Source of the DNA: Litorimonas sp963972195 | Lineage (GTDB): Bacteria > Pseudomonadota > Alphaproteobacteria > Caulobacterales > Maricaulaceae | Reading direction: 5' to 3' | NCBI GenBank assembly: GCA_963972195.1 | Contig: CAXATH010000010.1 | Span: 1 to 64,000, forward strand | Length of the DNA: 64,000 nt | Translations under genes and position numbers: made by a program | The notes under the pieces: generated by a model | Told to the model about the DNA's origin: nothing | Databases searched by the model: none | The model's input: only the letters and a program-made list of their open reading frames with translations | Part shown: positions 7,130-14,394 of the stretch, in pieces | Layout of the letters: every line of letters starts with the position of its first letter | Position numbering within the stretch: position 1 is the first letter of the stretch

Positions 7130-9391
7130 ATGAACGAGATGACAGTCAATACAGGTGGAAAATGTCCGGTAATACATGGCGGAGGCGGACTCCCAGGGCG
7201 TGGAAACCGCGATTGGTGGCCTGATCGTCTCGATCTCTCTATTTTGCATCAACATCACGGGATGGATTCTCCTGAAGGGGAGGATTTCGACTATGCCGAA
7301 GCCTTCAATGCGGTAAATTATGATCAATTAAAATCTGACCTGAATGACCTGATGACTGATAGTCAGGAATGGTGGCCGGCCGATTGGGGGCATTATGGCC
7401 CGTTCTTTATCCGTATGGCGTGGCACGCCGCCGGGACATATCGGACCGCGGATGGCCGCGGAGGATCGTCTTCGGGGTCACAGCGTTTTGCACCGCTGAA
7501 TAGCTGGCCGGACAACGCCAATTTGGATAAGGCGCGCCGCCTTCTTTGGCCGATCAAGCAAAAATATGGTAAGTCTGTCTCTTGGGCGGATCTGCTCATT
7601 TTGACTGGGAATGTCGCTCTCGAAAGTATGGGATTTAAAACATTCGGATATGCAGGTGGACGCGAAGATATCTATACGCCTGAAAGTGATATTTACTGGG
7701 GATCCGAGGCGGAATGGCTGGAAGAGAGCGGCGGAGATAATAGCCGTTACACCGGCGAACGCGTCCTCGAAAATCCCCTCGCGGCCGTGCAGATGGGACT
7801 TATTTATGTGAACCCCGAAGGCCCAGACGGAAATCCTGACCCGCAAGCCTCCGCGCATGACATCCGCGAAACTTTCGCCCGCATGGCCATGAATGATGAA
7901 GAAACAGTCGCCCTGACAGCCGGGGGACACTCTTTTGGTAAATGTCACGGTGCCGGAGATGCAGGCCTGGTCGGGGCCGAGCCGGAAGGCGCGGGAATTC
8001 TGGAACAGGGTCTGGGCTGGACCTCCACATTTGAAAGTGGTCGCGGCGGTCATACGATTACGTCCGGATTGGAGGGGGCTTGGACCCCGACTCCTACTCA
8101 ATGGGCAAATGGCGACAATAAAGGCTATTTTGATATGCTGCTGGACCATGAATGGGAGCTAACAAAATCCCCGGCCGGCGCGCATCAATGGCAGCCTGTT
8201 GACCGGGACCTTCATAACATCGTCCCCGACGCTCATGACGAGTCAAAAGGGAACCCGCCTATGATGACCACGGCAGATATGGCGATGAAAGTGGACCCTG
8301 ATTACCGCAAGATTTCCGAGCGGTTCCAGAAGAATCCGGATGACTTCGCGGATGTTTTCGCGCGGGCTTGGTTTAAACTTACCCACCGGGATATGGGGCC
8401 AAAGGTCCGTTATGTCGGCCCGGAAGTTCCCAAGGAAGATTTGCTTTGGCAGGATCCGATTCCGGCTTGCGACCACCCCGTCATAGGTGACGCCGATGTG
8501 GCGGAGCTAAAGAAGACTATTTTGAAGAGCGATTTGAGCCTCTCCGATCTCGTCAAGACGGCTTGGGCTTCGGCCGGTCATTATCGTAACTCCGACAAGC
8601 GCGGCGGCGCTAATGGCGCGCGTATTCGTCTGGAACCTGCGGTGAACTGGGACGTGAACGAGCCTGATAATCTGAAACGCGTGTTAAAGGTTTTGGAAGG
8701 CATCCAATCTGACTTCAACGGAAAAGACGATGGCGGTAAAAAAGTCTCGATGGCAGACCTCATTGTTCTCGGCGGGACGGCCGCGGTAGAACAGGCTGCC
8801 AAGGACGGCGGACATGATATAAGTGTCGAGTTTATCCCAGGCCGTATGGATGCGTCTCAGGATATGACAGATGCCGAGTCTTATGACGTATTAAAACCGC
8901 AAGCCGATGGTTTCCGCAATTATGTTAAAGCGGATTATTCCATTCCTGTCGAAGCGCTTATGGTTGACCGCGCGCAGTTGCTGGACCTTACGGCCCCGCA
9001 GATGACGGTGTTGATTGGCGGCCTTCGCGTTCTCGGGGCGAATTATAAAGACAGTAAGGACGGCGTGTTCACCGACCGACCCGGCGTTCTGTCCAACGAC
9101 TTCTTTGTCAATTTGCTCGATATGGGCACAGTTTGGGAAGACACTGACGGAAAGGAAATGAATTTCGTCGGCAAAGACCGAAAAACAGGCGAGAAAAAAT
9201 TTACCGCTACACGCGCTGATCTAATTTTCGGGTCTAATTCCGAACTCCGCGCTCTCAGTGAGTTCTACGGCGCAAGTGACGGCGAAGAAGCGTTCATTCG
9301 TGAATTTGCAAAAGCTTGGACGAAAGTCATGAACAATGACCGCTTTGACCTAAGCGATGACAGCAAGCACGCGGACGAAAAAGCCGCTTAG
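7130..9391 (+). CDS. katG: Catalase-peroxidase KatG
   Basis: A 753-aa bifunctional haem catalase-peroxidase that removes hydrogen peroxide in the cytoplasm. Distal Arg95, Trp98 and His99 lie in RMAWHAAGTYR, the proximal His267 in GGHSFGK. The catalase-specific Met-Tyr-Trp adduct is available as Trp98, Tyr226 (GLIYVNPEGP) and Met252 (FARMAMND). Two peroxidase-like halves are present, as usual for the family. The start at ATG 7130 is preferred over an upstream frame extension to 7049 because GTGGAG sits 6-11 bases upstream and MNEMTVNTGGKCPV is a typical opening. It is convergent with oxyR and has an OxyR-like box in its promoter, so peroxide induction is likely. Confidence 0.97.
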   Translation: MNEMTVNTGGKCPVIHGGGGLPGRGNRDWWPDRLDLSILHQHHGMDSPEGEDFDYAEAFNAVNYDQLKSDLNDLMTDSQEWWPADWGHYGPFFIRMAWHAAGTYRTADGRGGSSSGSQRFAPLNSWPDNANLDKARRLLWPIKQKYGKSVSWADLLILTGNVALESMGFKTFGYAGGREDIYTPESDIYWGSEAEWLEESGGDNSRYTGERVLENPLAAVQMGLIYVNPEGPDGNPDPQASAHDIRETFARMAMNDEETVALTAGGHSFGKCHGAGDAGLVGAEPEGAGILEQGLGWTSTFESGRGGHTITSGLEGAWTPTPTQWANGDNKGYFDMLLDHEWELTKSPAGAHQWQPVDRDLHNIVPDAHDESKGNPPMMTTADMAMKVDPDYRKISERFQKNPDDFADVFARAWFKLTHRDMGPKVRYVGPEVPKEDLLWQDPIPACDHPVIGDADVAELKKTILKSDLSLSDLVKTAWASAGHYRNSDKRGGANGARIRLEPAVNWDVNEPDNLKRVLKVLEGIQSDFNGKDDGGKKVSMADLIVLGGTAAVEQAAKDGGHDISVEFIPGRMDASQDMTDAESYDVLKPQADGFRNYVKADYSIPVEALMVDRAQLLDLTAPQMTVLIGGLRVLGANYKDSKDGVFTDRPGVLSNDFFVNLLDMGTVWEDTDGKEMNFVGKDRKTGEKKFTATRADLIFGSNSELRALSEFYGASDGEEAFIREFAKAWTKVMNNDRFDLSDDSKHADEKAA

Positions 9392-9412
9392 AAAAGCCTT
9401 ATATTTGAGGTG

Positions 9413-9447
9413 AGCCGCGCGCCCTTCGGGTCGTGCGGCTTTTTTAT
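9413..9447 (+). terminator. Intrinsic terminator of katG
   Basis: AGCCGCGC (9413-9420) pairs with GTGCGGCT (9433-9440) around CCCTTCGGG-containing loop sequence, followed at once by TTTTTTA. It lies in the 60-base gap between the convergent katG and oxyR stops and is oriented for katG. Confidence 0.85.
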
Positions 9448-9451
9448 TTAA

Positions 9452-10348
9452 TTAAAAAGACTCCGGTAACCCCTCGCGGATAATCTCGGCCAGCGCCTGG
9501 ATGGCTTTTTGGCGCGGAAAACGCTTTCGATAGGTCAGATATATCTGACGCGAAGCCCCTTTATCCGTCAGCTTGTGAGAACTGAGATCTAATTCCGAAA
9601 TCCATCCGCCGCGCATGGCCAGGGCCGGCACGAGAGTAACCCCTTGCCCTGAGGCCACAAGATTGATGAGCGTTTCCAAACTAGTTGCGCGTAAACTTTG
9701 CTGGCGGCGTTTTTGCGCCGGGCGGCAAATGGATAAAGCCTGATCTCGGAAACAATGCCCCTCGGTCAGCAAGAGGACATCTTCGTCTTTCACATCTGCC
9801 ATAGAGGCGTTATCGAGTTCAGCGAGTTCGTGATTTTTTGGAAATAAAAGCCAGAAAGGCTCTACATAAAGTTCGATGGCCCTCAGGCTATCCTCCAGGG
9901 GCGGCGTGGCTAAAACCGCCACATCAAGCTCGCCCATCATTAAAGCTTCATTGAGACGGTCCGTAATGTCTTCGCGGTAGTGAATTGTCATATTGGGGAG
10001 CGTCGTCTGAAGCTTTGCCACAAATCGCGGAATAAGATAGGGCGCGATGGTAGGGATAAGACCGAGAGATAAGGTTCCGGCGAGAGGGTCTTGCGCCATG
10101 GCGGCAACGTCTTTTATCCGTTGCGCCGCTTCCCGGGCCTCCCGCGCGACAGCAATTATTTCTTTGCCGATATCGGTGACGCGAATGCCTTTATGACTAC
10201 GTTCAAAAAGCGTGACGCCCAGCTCGGCCTCCAGCTTTTTAATCTGACCAGAAAGCGTGGGCTGACTTACATTACAGGCTTCGGCTGCCTGACCAAAATG
10301 CCCAATATCAGCCACCGCGCAAATATAATCTAAATCTCGAAGGTTCAT
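9452..10348 (-). CDS. oxyR: LysR-type peroxide sensor OxyR
   Basis: A 298-aa LysR-family activator that senses hydrogen peroxide by a disulfide. The N-terminal winged HTH spans about residues 1-60 (AAEACNVSQPTLSGQIKKLE). The regulatory domain has Cys199 and Cys208 in GHCFRDQALSIC, the same numbering and spacing as the redox pair of E. coli OxyR. Gene order supports the call: katG is adjacent and convergent. A near-perfect OxyR box starts 17 bases upstream of its ATG, so it probably represses itself while activating a divergent transcript. Confidence 0.96.
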   Translation of the reverse strand: MNLRDLDYICAVADIGHFGQAAEACNVSQPTLSGQIKKLEAELGVTLFERSHKGIRVTDIGKEIIAVAREAREAAQRIKDVAAMAQDPLAGTLSLGLIPTIAPYLIPRFVAKLQTTLPNMTIHYREDITDRLNEALMMGELDVAVLATPPLEDSLRAIELYVEPFWLLFPKNHELAELDNASMADVKDEDVLLLTEGHCFRDQALSICRPAQKRRQQSLRATSLETLINLVASGQGVTLVPALAMRGGWISELDLSSHKLTDKGASRQIYLTYRKRFPRQKAIQALAEIIREGLPESF

Positions 10349-10364
10349 ATATTCGGCTTACTAC

Positions 10365-10401
10365 ATAGAGGAAAACTATCAAGATGATAGTATCAATCGA
10401 T
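10365..10401. promoter_or_regulatory. OxyR box between oxyR and a divergent small RNA
   Basis: ATAG (10365-10368), CTAT (10376-10379), ATAG (10387-10390) and CGAT (10398-10401) follow each other with exact 7-base gaps; 15 of 16 bases match the OxyR consensus. The site is 17 bases from the oxyR start codon and directly precedes a plausible -35 for rightward transcription (TTATAC at 10401-10406, then GATAGT at 10423-10428 with a 16-base spacer). Confidence 0.8.
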
Positions 10402-10435
10402 TATACAAAAAGGCTGTATTCCGATAGTCCATACC

Positions 10436-10528
10436 AATCATGATCTCTCCTCCTCAAGTTTGCCCTTTTACTTGAGGTTTAAACCCGGGACTTTCTCCTC
10501 CCCCGACGAAGTCCCGGGTTTCTTATTT
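10436..10528 (+). ncRNA. Candidate OxyS-like small RNA with anti-Shine-Dalgarno loops
   Basis: A predicted ~90-nt transcript between oxyR and the next gene, in no open reading frame of note. Hairpin 1 pairs CCTCAAGT (10452-10459) with ACTTGAGG (10470-10477). Hairpin 2 is a perfect 12-bp stem, AACCCGGGACTT (10482-10493) with AAGTCCCGGGTT (10509-10520), followed by TCTTATTT, and would act as terminator. CCTCC occurs unpaired at the foot of hairpin 1 (10449-10453) and in the terminator loop (10497-10501, inside TCTCCTCCCCC). Anti-Shine-Dalgarno CCUCC loops mark several alphaproteobacterial sRNA families. Position divergent to oxyR behind an OxyR box mirrors E. coli oxyS, though the sequence is unrelated. 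Transcription is inferred, not shown. Confidence 0.65.
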
Positions 10529-10608
10529 AATGAAATTGTGTTTACCCCCACTATTTTGATGGTCTATGGCCGATTAGGAAAGCTGATATTTATTTGGTAT
10601 AGAGCTAT

Positions 10609-11148
10609 ATGCGCGCGTTATATCTGATTTTTCTTTCCCTTCTGCTCATTGGCTGCGTCAGTTCTCCCAAAGCGTATAATCCATCCTATGATAGGGCAGA
10701 GATAGCCCGTCTTTCCTCTGAACATTTCGGCGCCAATGAAAAAGATTTGTTGGAGGCTTTACGCCCGGTTTACCGAAAATATGGGAGCCCTTATCTGTTT
10801 GTCTCCGGGCATATGTCATCCGTTGCCGACCCGACCTTAAGCCGCCTATACGGATCAGGGCAGGCAAGCTATAAACTTACGCCGCAAGAACATACATTCT
10901 GGCAAATTGACGGAGAAAATCTTGCGGGACATTTGAGGCCCATGCCAGCGGTTCACATGGTATATGATGTCACCGAAATAAACGGCCTTAAACAGTCTTT
11001 ACCGACCGTAGGCTCACTTAATAAGAGAGGGAATATTTTCACCCTTTTTGAGCGCGAAGTGGAAGGCATGGTTGTTGTGACGGTTCATCAGACAGCCGAC
11101 CTGCCCGGCAAAGTCACTTTCAATAAAATTAGATTTTTCGAAAATTAA
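10609..11148 (+). CDS. Lipoprotein distantly related to EipA/DUF1134
   Basis: A 179-aa predicted lipoprotein: a hydrophobic N-terminus ends in the lipobox LLIGC (Cys16). The mature part lines up by eye with the DUF1134 protein encoded next door: a helix of the form xG-x5-A-x7-YG-SP, then LFVSG, then LYGSG, FWQ, and the stretch VHMVYDV...GLKQSLPTVG. Several conserved glycines of DUF1134 are lost, so it would be a diverged tandem paralogue. It probably sits in the periplasmic leaflet of the outer or inner membrane. The paralogy is my inference; the lipoprotein call is firmer. Confidence 0.7.
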   Translation: MRALYLIFLSLLLIGCVSSPKAYNPSYDRAEIARLSSEHFGANEKDLLEALRPVYRKYGSPYLFVSGHMSSVADPTLSRLYGSGQASYKLTPQEHTFWQIDGENLAGHLRPMPAVHMVYDVTEINGLKQSLPTVGSLNKRGNIFTLFEREVEGMVVVTVHQTADLPGKVTFNKIRFFEN

Positions 11149-11227
11149 CTCTTGCTCATTCACATATGATATTCGTGAATTATTAACTATAAAGCGGGAC
11201 GTTTGCGGGAATTCAATGAGGTCCGTT

Positions 11228-11845
11228 ATGTCTAAATTCTTTTTCCGATCCGCCGCGGCGATCAGCGCAGCCATTTTAGTGTCCGCCTGCGCCACCGCGC
11301 CAAATAATCCTAATGCCAATACAGATATTCGCGAGGCCCAGGCCAAATCGGAAGCCCAGGCTGAAAGTTATAACGAGAATGAAGTGGTGGCAGCGATTTC
11401 GACGCATTTGGGGGTGACCAGTGAGAGTGCGGCCTCCGCGATTGAGCGCCTCTTCAAAGACCGGGGCCGTCCTACAGCCTATATCACGGGCGAAGAGGGC
11501 GGAGGCGCGCTGACCATTGGCGCGCGCTACGGCAAGGGCACGCTCTGGATGAAAGACGGACGCACGGCGGAAGTTTACTGGCAAGGCCCCACCATCGGAT
11601 TTGATGTCGGCGCGGAAGCCGGCAAGGTCTTCACGCTCGTCTACGGGCTGGAAGATCCGGTCAATGTCTATCGGCGTTTTCCCGGCGTGGACGGGTCGGC
11701 TTATCTCGTCGCCGGTATGGCGGTTAACTATCAGGCGGCCAATGGCATAACTCTCGCTCCCGTCCGAACCGGCGTCGGCCTTCGTCTCGGCGCAAATGTC
11801 GGCTATACGAGCTATACAAAAAAGCGGAGCATTCTGCCGTTTTAG
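11228..11845 (+). CDS. eipA: DUF1134 envelope protein EipA
   Basis: A 205-aa periplasmic or lipid-anchored DUF1134 protein. In Brucella, EipA supports cell-envelope integrity. The N-terminal hydrophobic stretch ends at VSAC, a lipobox. The DUF1134 core shows GRPTAYITGEEGGGA, RYGKGTLWMK, GFDVGAEAGKVF and RFPGVDGSAYLVAG, then a glycine-rich end (GVGLRLGANVGYTSYT). ATG 11228 is preferred because AGG lies 7-9 bases upstream; ATG 11216 in the same frame would add MRSV. It follows the related lipoprotein gene by 79 bases. Confidence 0.85.
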   Translation: MSKFFFRSAAAISAAILVSACATAPNNPNANTDIREAQAKSEAQAESYNENEVVAAISTHLGVTSESAASAIERLFKDRGRPTAYITGEEGGGALTIGARYGKGTLWMKDGRTAEVYWQGPTIGFDVGAEAGKVFTLVYGLEDPVNVYRRFPGVDGSAYLVAGMAVNYQAANGITLAPVRTGVGLRLGANVGYTSYTKKRSILPF

Positions 11846-11916
11846 ACCGAGGCACACTTGCTAAATCAACTGATTTATCGTTTTAATGGGCACGATATTT
11901 TGGGAAGCACATTCTA

Positions 11917-13212
11917 TTGCGTGTATTAGTTCTTGGCGGGTATGGACTGATAGGGCTGGCAGTTTCAAAATTTCTTTTGAATCAGGGAAACCAAGTTACC
12001 GGGTTGGCCAGATCGGCCAAAACGGGTAGAAAATTTCTACCCGAGGCAAGTTGGATATCAGAAGATATTTCGAAATTAACTGAACCCGAAGACTGGTTTG
12101 AAATTCTCAGAAATATTGATGCTGTTGTGAATGCCGCCGGTATTTTGCAAAATGGATTAAATGACGATGTCGCGGCAACACAGCGCGATTCAATCAAGGC
12201 TTTGATCAAAGCCTGTGATCAGAAAGGGGTTGAGAAATTTATCCAAATTTCTGCACCGGGCGCCACCAGCGCGGCACAAACCCTTTTTTACAAAACCAAG
12301 GGCGAAGCGGATGACGCGTTGAAAAAAAGTCGTTTGAAGTGGACGATTTTAAGACCCGGCCTTGTCATTTCGCCGAACGCTTATGGCGGAACAAGCCTGC
12401 TGCGTATGCTGGCAGCGTTTCCGCTCATTCAACCGCTGGTCATGCCAAAGGCCCTCATTCAGACAATCTCGGTTCAGGATGTAGTTTATGCTGTTTCGGC
12501 CGCCCTTGGGGAAGACAGTTTGGCCGGGCAAGACTTTGACCTCGTCGAGGAAAATGCCGGGACACTTACCGATTTAATTCTGAGCATTCGGGCTTGGCTT
12601 GGGTTTTCCAAGCCCCTTTTTATATTACCTCTCCCGAAATGGGTGGGAGTGGTCATTTCAAAAATAGCCGATTTTGCAGGATGGCTAGGCTGGCGATCAT
12701 CGTTGCGTTCCACATCCCTGAAAGTGCTCACTCAAAATGTTACGGGGGATCCGGCCCCTTGGAAACACGAGACGGGTCACGTTCCGCAAGGCTTGAAACA
12801 AACTTTGCGAGGACTTCCTTCGACCGCGCAGGAAAGACTCTATGCGCGTATGAAGCTCCTATTTCCATTGCTGCTTTTTATCATGTCAGCTTTTTGGCTT
12901 ACCTCTGGCCTGGTGGGTGTATTTCAACATGATAAGGCTGTGAAAGTTCTCGATGGAGCCTTGCCTGAGACAGCCGCGATTATATCTGTTTGGCTGGGGT
13001 CTATGATTGATATTGCCATCGGACTTTTGGTTCTGTTCCGGCCTTTGACCCGCCTCATTAGTCTTTTTTCCGTGTTAGTGGCTGCGGGCTATCTCGTGGC
13101 AAGTGCCGTCTTGACGCCGCATCTTTGGGCGAACCCGCTTGGGCCAATAGTGAAAGTCTTTCCTGCCATTGCGCTATCCCTCGTCATCGCAAGCCTGGCA
13201 GAGGAGAGATAA
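11917..13212 (+). CDS. NAD(P)-binding SDR-like protein fused to a DoxX-like membrane domain
   Basis: A 431-aa two-domain protein. Residues 1-290 are an atypical short-chain dehydrogenase / NmrA-like Rossmann domain: the nucleotide loop LGGYGLIG is at the N-terminus, AVVNAAGILQ follows, and YKTKGEAD may carry the Tyr-x3-Lys pair. Residues about 300-430 contain four hydrophobic segments of DoxX type. Start is TTG at 11917 with GGGAAG about 9 bases upstream. The stop lies 2 bases before the next start, so it is co-transcribed with the DUF2269 membrane protein gene. A membrane-tethered redox role is plausible; the substrate is unknown. Confidence 0.8.
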   Translation: MRVLVLGGYGLIGLAVSKFLLNQGNQVTGLARSAKTGRKFLPEASWISEDISKLTEPEDWFEILRNIDAVVNAAGILQNGLNDDVAATQRDSIKALIKACDQKGVEKFIQISAPGATSAAQTLFYKTKGEADDALKKSRLKWTILRPGLVISPNAYGGTSLLRMLAAFPLIQPLVMPKALIQTISVQDVVYAVSAALGEDSLAGQDFDLVEENAGTLTDLILSIRAWLGFSKPLFILPLPKWVGVVISKIADFAGWLGWRSSLRSTSLKVLTQNVTGDPAPWKHETGHVPQGLKQTLRGLPSTAQERLYARMKLLFPLLLFIMSAFWLTSGLVGVFQHDKAVKVLDGALPETAAIISVWLGSMIDIAIGLLVLFRPLTRLISLFSVLVAAGYLVASAVLTPHLWANPLGPIVKVFPAIALSLVIASLAEER

Positions 13213-13214
13213 AG

Positions 13215-13682
13215 ATGTGGGTTGATTTTTTAAGGTGGATCCATGTGATTGGCGCAACGGTTTTGCTCGGGACCGGGGCAGGCATCGCTTTTTTTATGGT
13301 CATGGCGCACCGCACGGGCGACATAAAACTGGTCGCTCATACGGCCGGAATTGTTGTCGTCGCGGATTGGATTTTCACGGCTTCTGCTGTCATCATACAG
13401 CCCATAACAGGGGTCTTACTTGCGAAGTCTATTGGGTGGCCTTTAATGCAGGGCTGGGTGCTCTGGTCACTCATATTGTATGTATTTGTCGGCCTGTTCT
13501 GGTTGCCGGTAGTCTGGATACAAAAACAGATGAGAGATCTAGCCCGGGACGCATTGCGCAAAGGTCAGGCATTACCGGCACGATACTTCAAGTTATACCG
13601 GATATGGTTTGCGTGTGGATTTCCGGCATTTTTCGCTGTTTTGGGAATTGTTTGGTTGATGGTGTCAAAACCTATTTTTTAA
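13215..13682 (+). CDS. DUF2269-family integral membrane protein
   Basis: A 155-aa protein with four predicted membrane helices. WIHVIGATVLLGTGAGIAF at the N-terminus and the later ADWIFTASAVIIQPITG and FWLPVVWIQ are typical of DUF2269 proteins, whose function is unknown. ATG 13215 follows a GGAGAGAT site, and the gene is separated from the SDR-DoxX gene by 2 bases, so the two are one transcription unit and probably act together in the membrane. Confidence 0.85.
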   Translation: MWVDFLRWIHVIGATVLLGTGAGIAFFMVMAHRTGDIKLVAHTAGIVVVADWIFTASAVIIQPITGVLLAKSIGWPLMQGWVLWSLILYVFVGLFWLPVVWIQKQMRDLARDALRKGQALPARYFKLYRIWFACGFPAFFAVLGIVWLMVSKPIF

Positions 13683-13740
13683 GAGTTTTTCTGAGACGTA
13701 TTTTAGATACATTTTTGACTTGTCAGAGTTAGGGGGAAGA

Positions 13741-14376
13741 ATGTTAGTCTTTCCTATGGGAAATTGTTGCGAGCCACAGGTCTTCACCGGACTTTCAAAA
13801 GGATATAAGCGAGCGCTTATTGCCGTTATTTTAATTAATGCGGTTATGTTCTTTGTTGAAATGGCGGCCGGGTTTTCGTCTCAGTCCCAAGCGCTTAAAG
13901 CTGATGCCCTCGATTTTGCGGGGGATTCTGTGACCTATGCGATTAGCCTCGCGGTTATTGGCGCGGCCATCAGAACGCGGGCTTTGGCCTCGCTTTTTAA
14001 AGGCGCGTCGCTGGGGTTAATGGCTTTGGTCATTCTCGTGACGACGGGTCTGCGCTTTATCGAGGGCGGGGCGCCGGAAGCGCACACAATGGGATTAATT
14101 GGCGCCCTTGCTTTTCTGGCCAATATGGCGAGCGTACTGATACTTTTGAAATGGCGGGACGGCGATTCAAATGTTCGCTCTGTTTGGCTTTGTTCGCGCA
14201 ATGACGCCATCGGAAATATCGGTGTAATTTTAGCCGGCTTTGCGGTCGCCTTTACCGGATCTGCTTGGCCCGACTTGATTGTGGCCGGATTAATGGCCGC
14301 AATATTCTTGAAGTCCGCCGCCTCGATCACGGCGCAAGCTAGAGCCGAATTGAAACAGACCAAAAGCACGGCTTAG
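13741..14376 (+). CDS. Cation-diffusion-facilitator-like transporter
   Basis: A 211-aa protein with about six membrane helices and the CDF pattern: NAVMFFVEMAAG, ALKADALDFAGDS in helix 2, CSRNDAIGNIGVI in helix 5. The usual HxxxD metal pair in helix 2 reads A-x-x-x-D here, and there is no cytoplasmic C-terminal domain. It therefore resembles the short CDF relatives common in proteobacteria. Substrate is probably a divalent metal but altered binding residues make this uncertain. ATG 13741 follows AGGGGGAAG closely; an upstream TTG at 13720 is possible but would place that site inside the gene. Confidence 0.8.
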   Translation: MLVFPMGNCCEPQVFTGLSKGYKRALIAVILINAVMFFVEMAAGFSSQSQALKADALDFAGDSVTYAISLAVIGAAIRTRALASLFKGASLGLMALVILVTTGLRFIEGGAPEAHTMGLIGALAFLANMASVLILLKWRDGDSNVRSVWLCSRNDAIGNIGVILAGFAVAFTGSAWPDLIVAGLMAAIFLKSAASITAQARAELKQTKSTA

Positions 14377-14394
14377 CCTATGGGCCGGCCGCGT

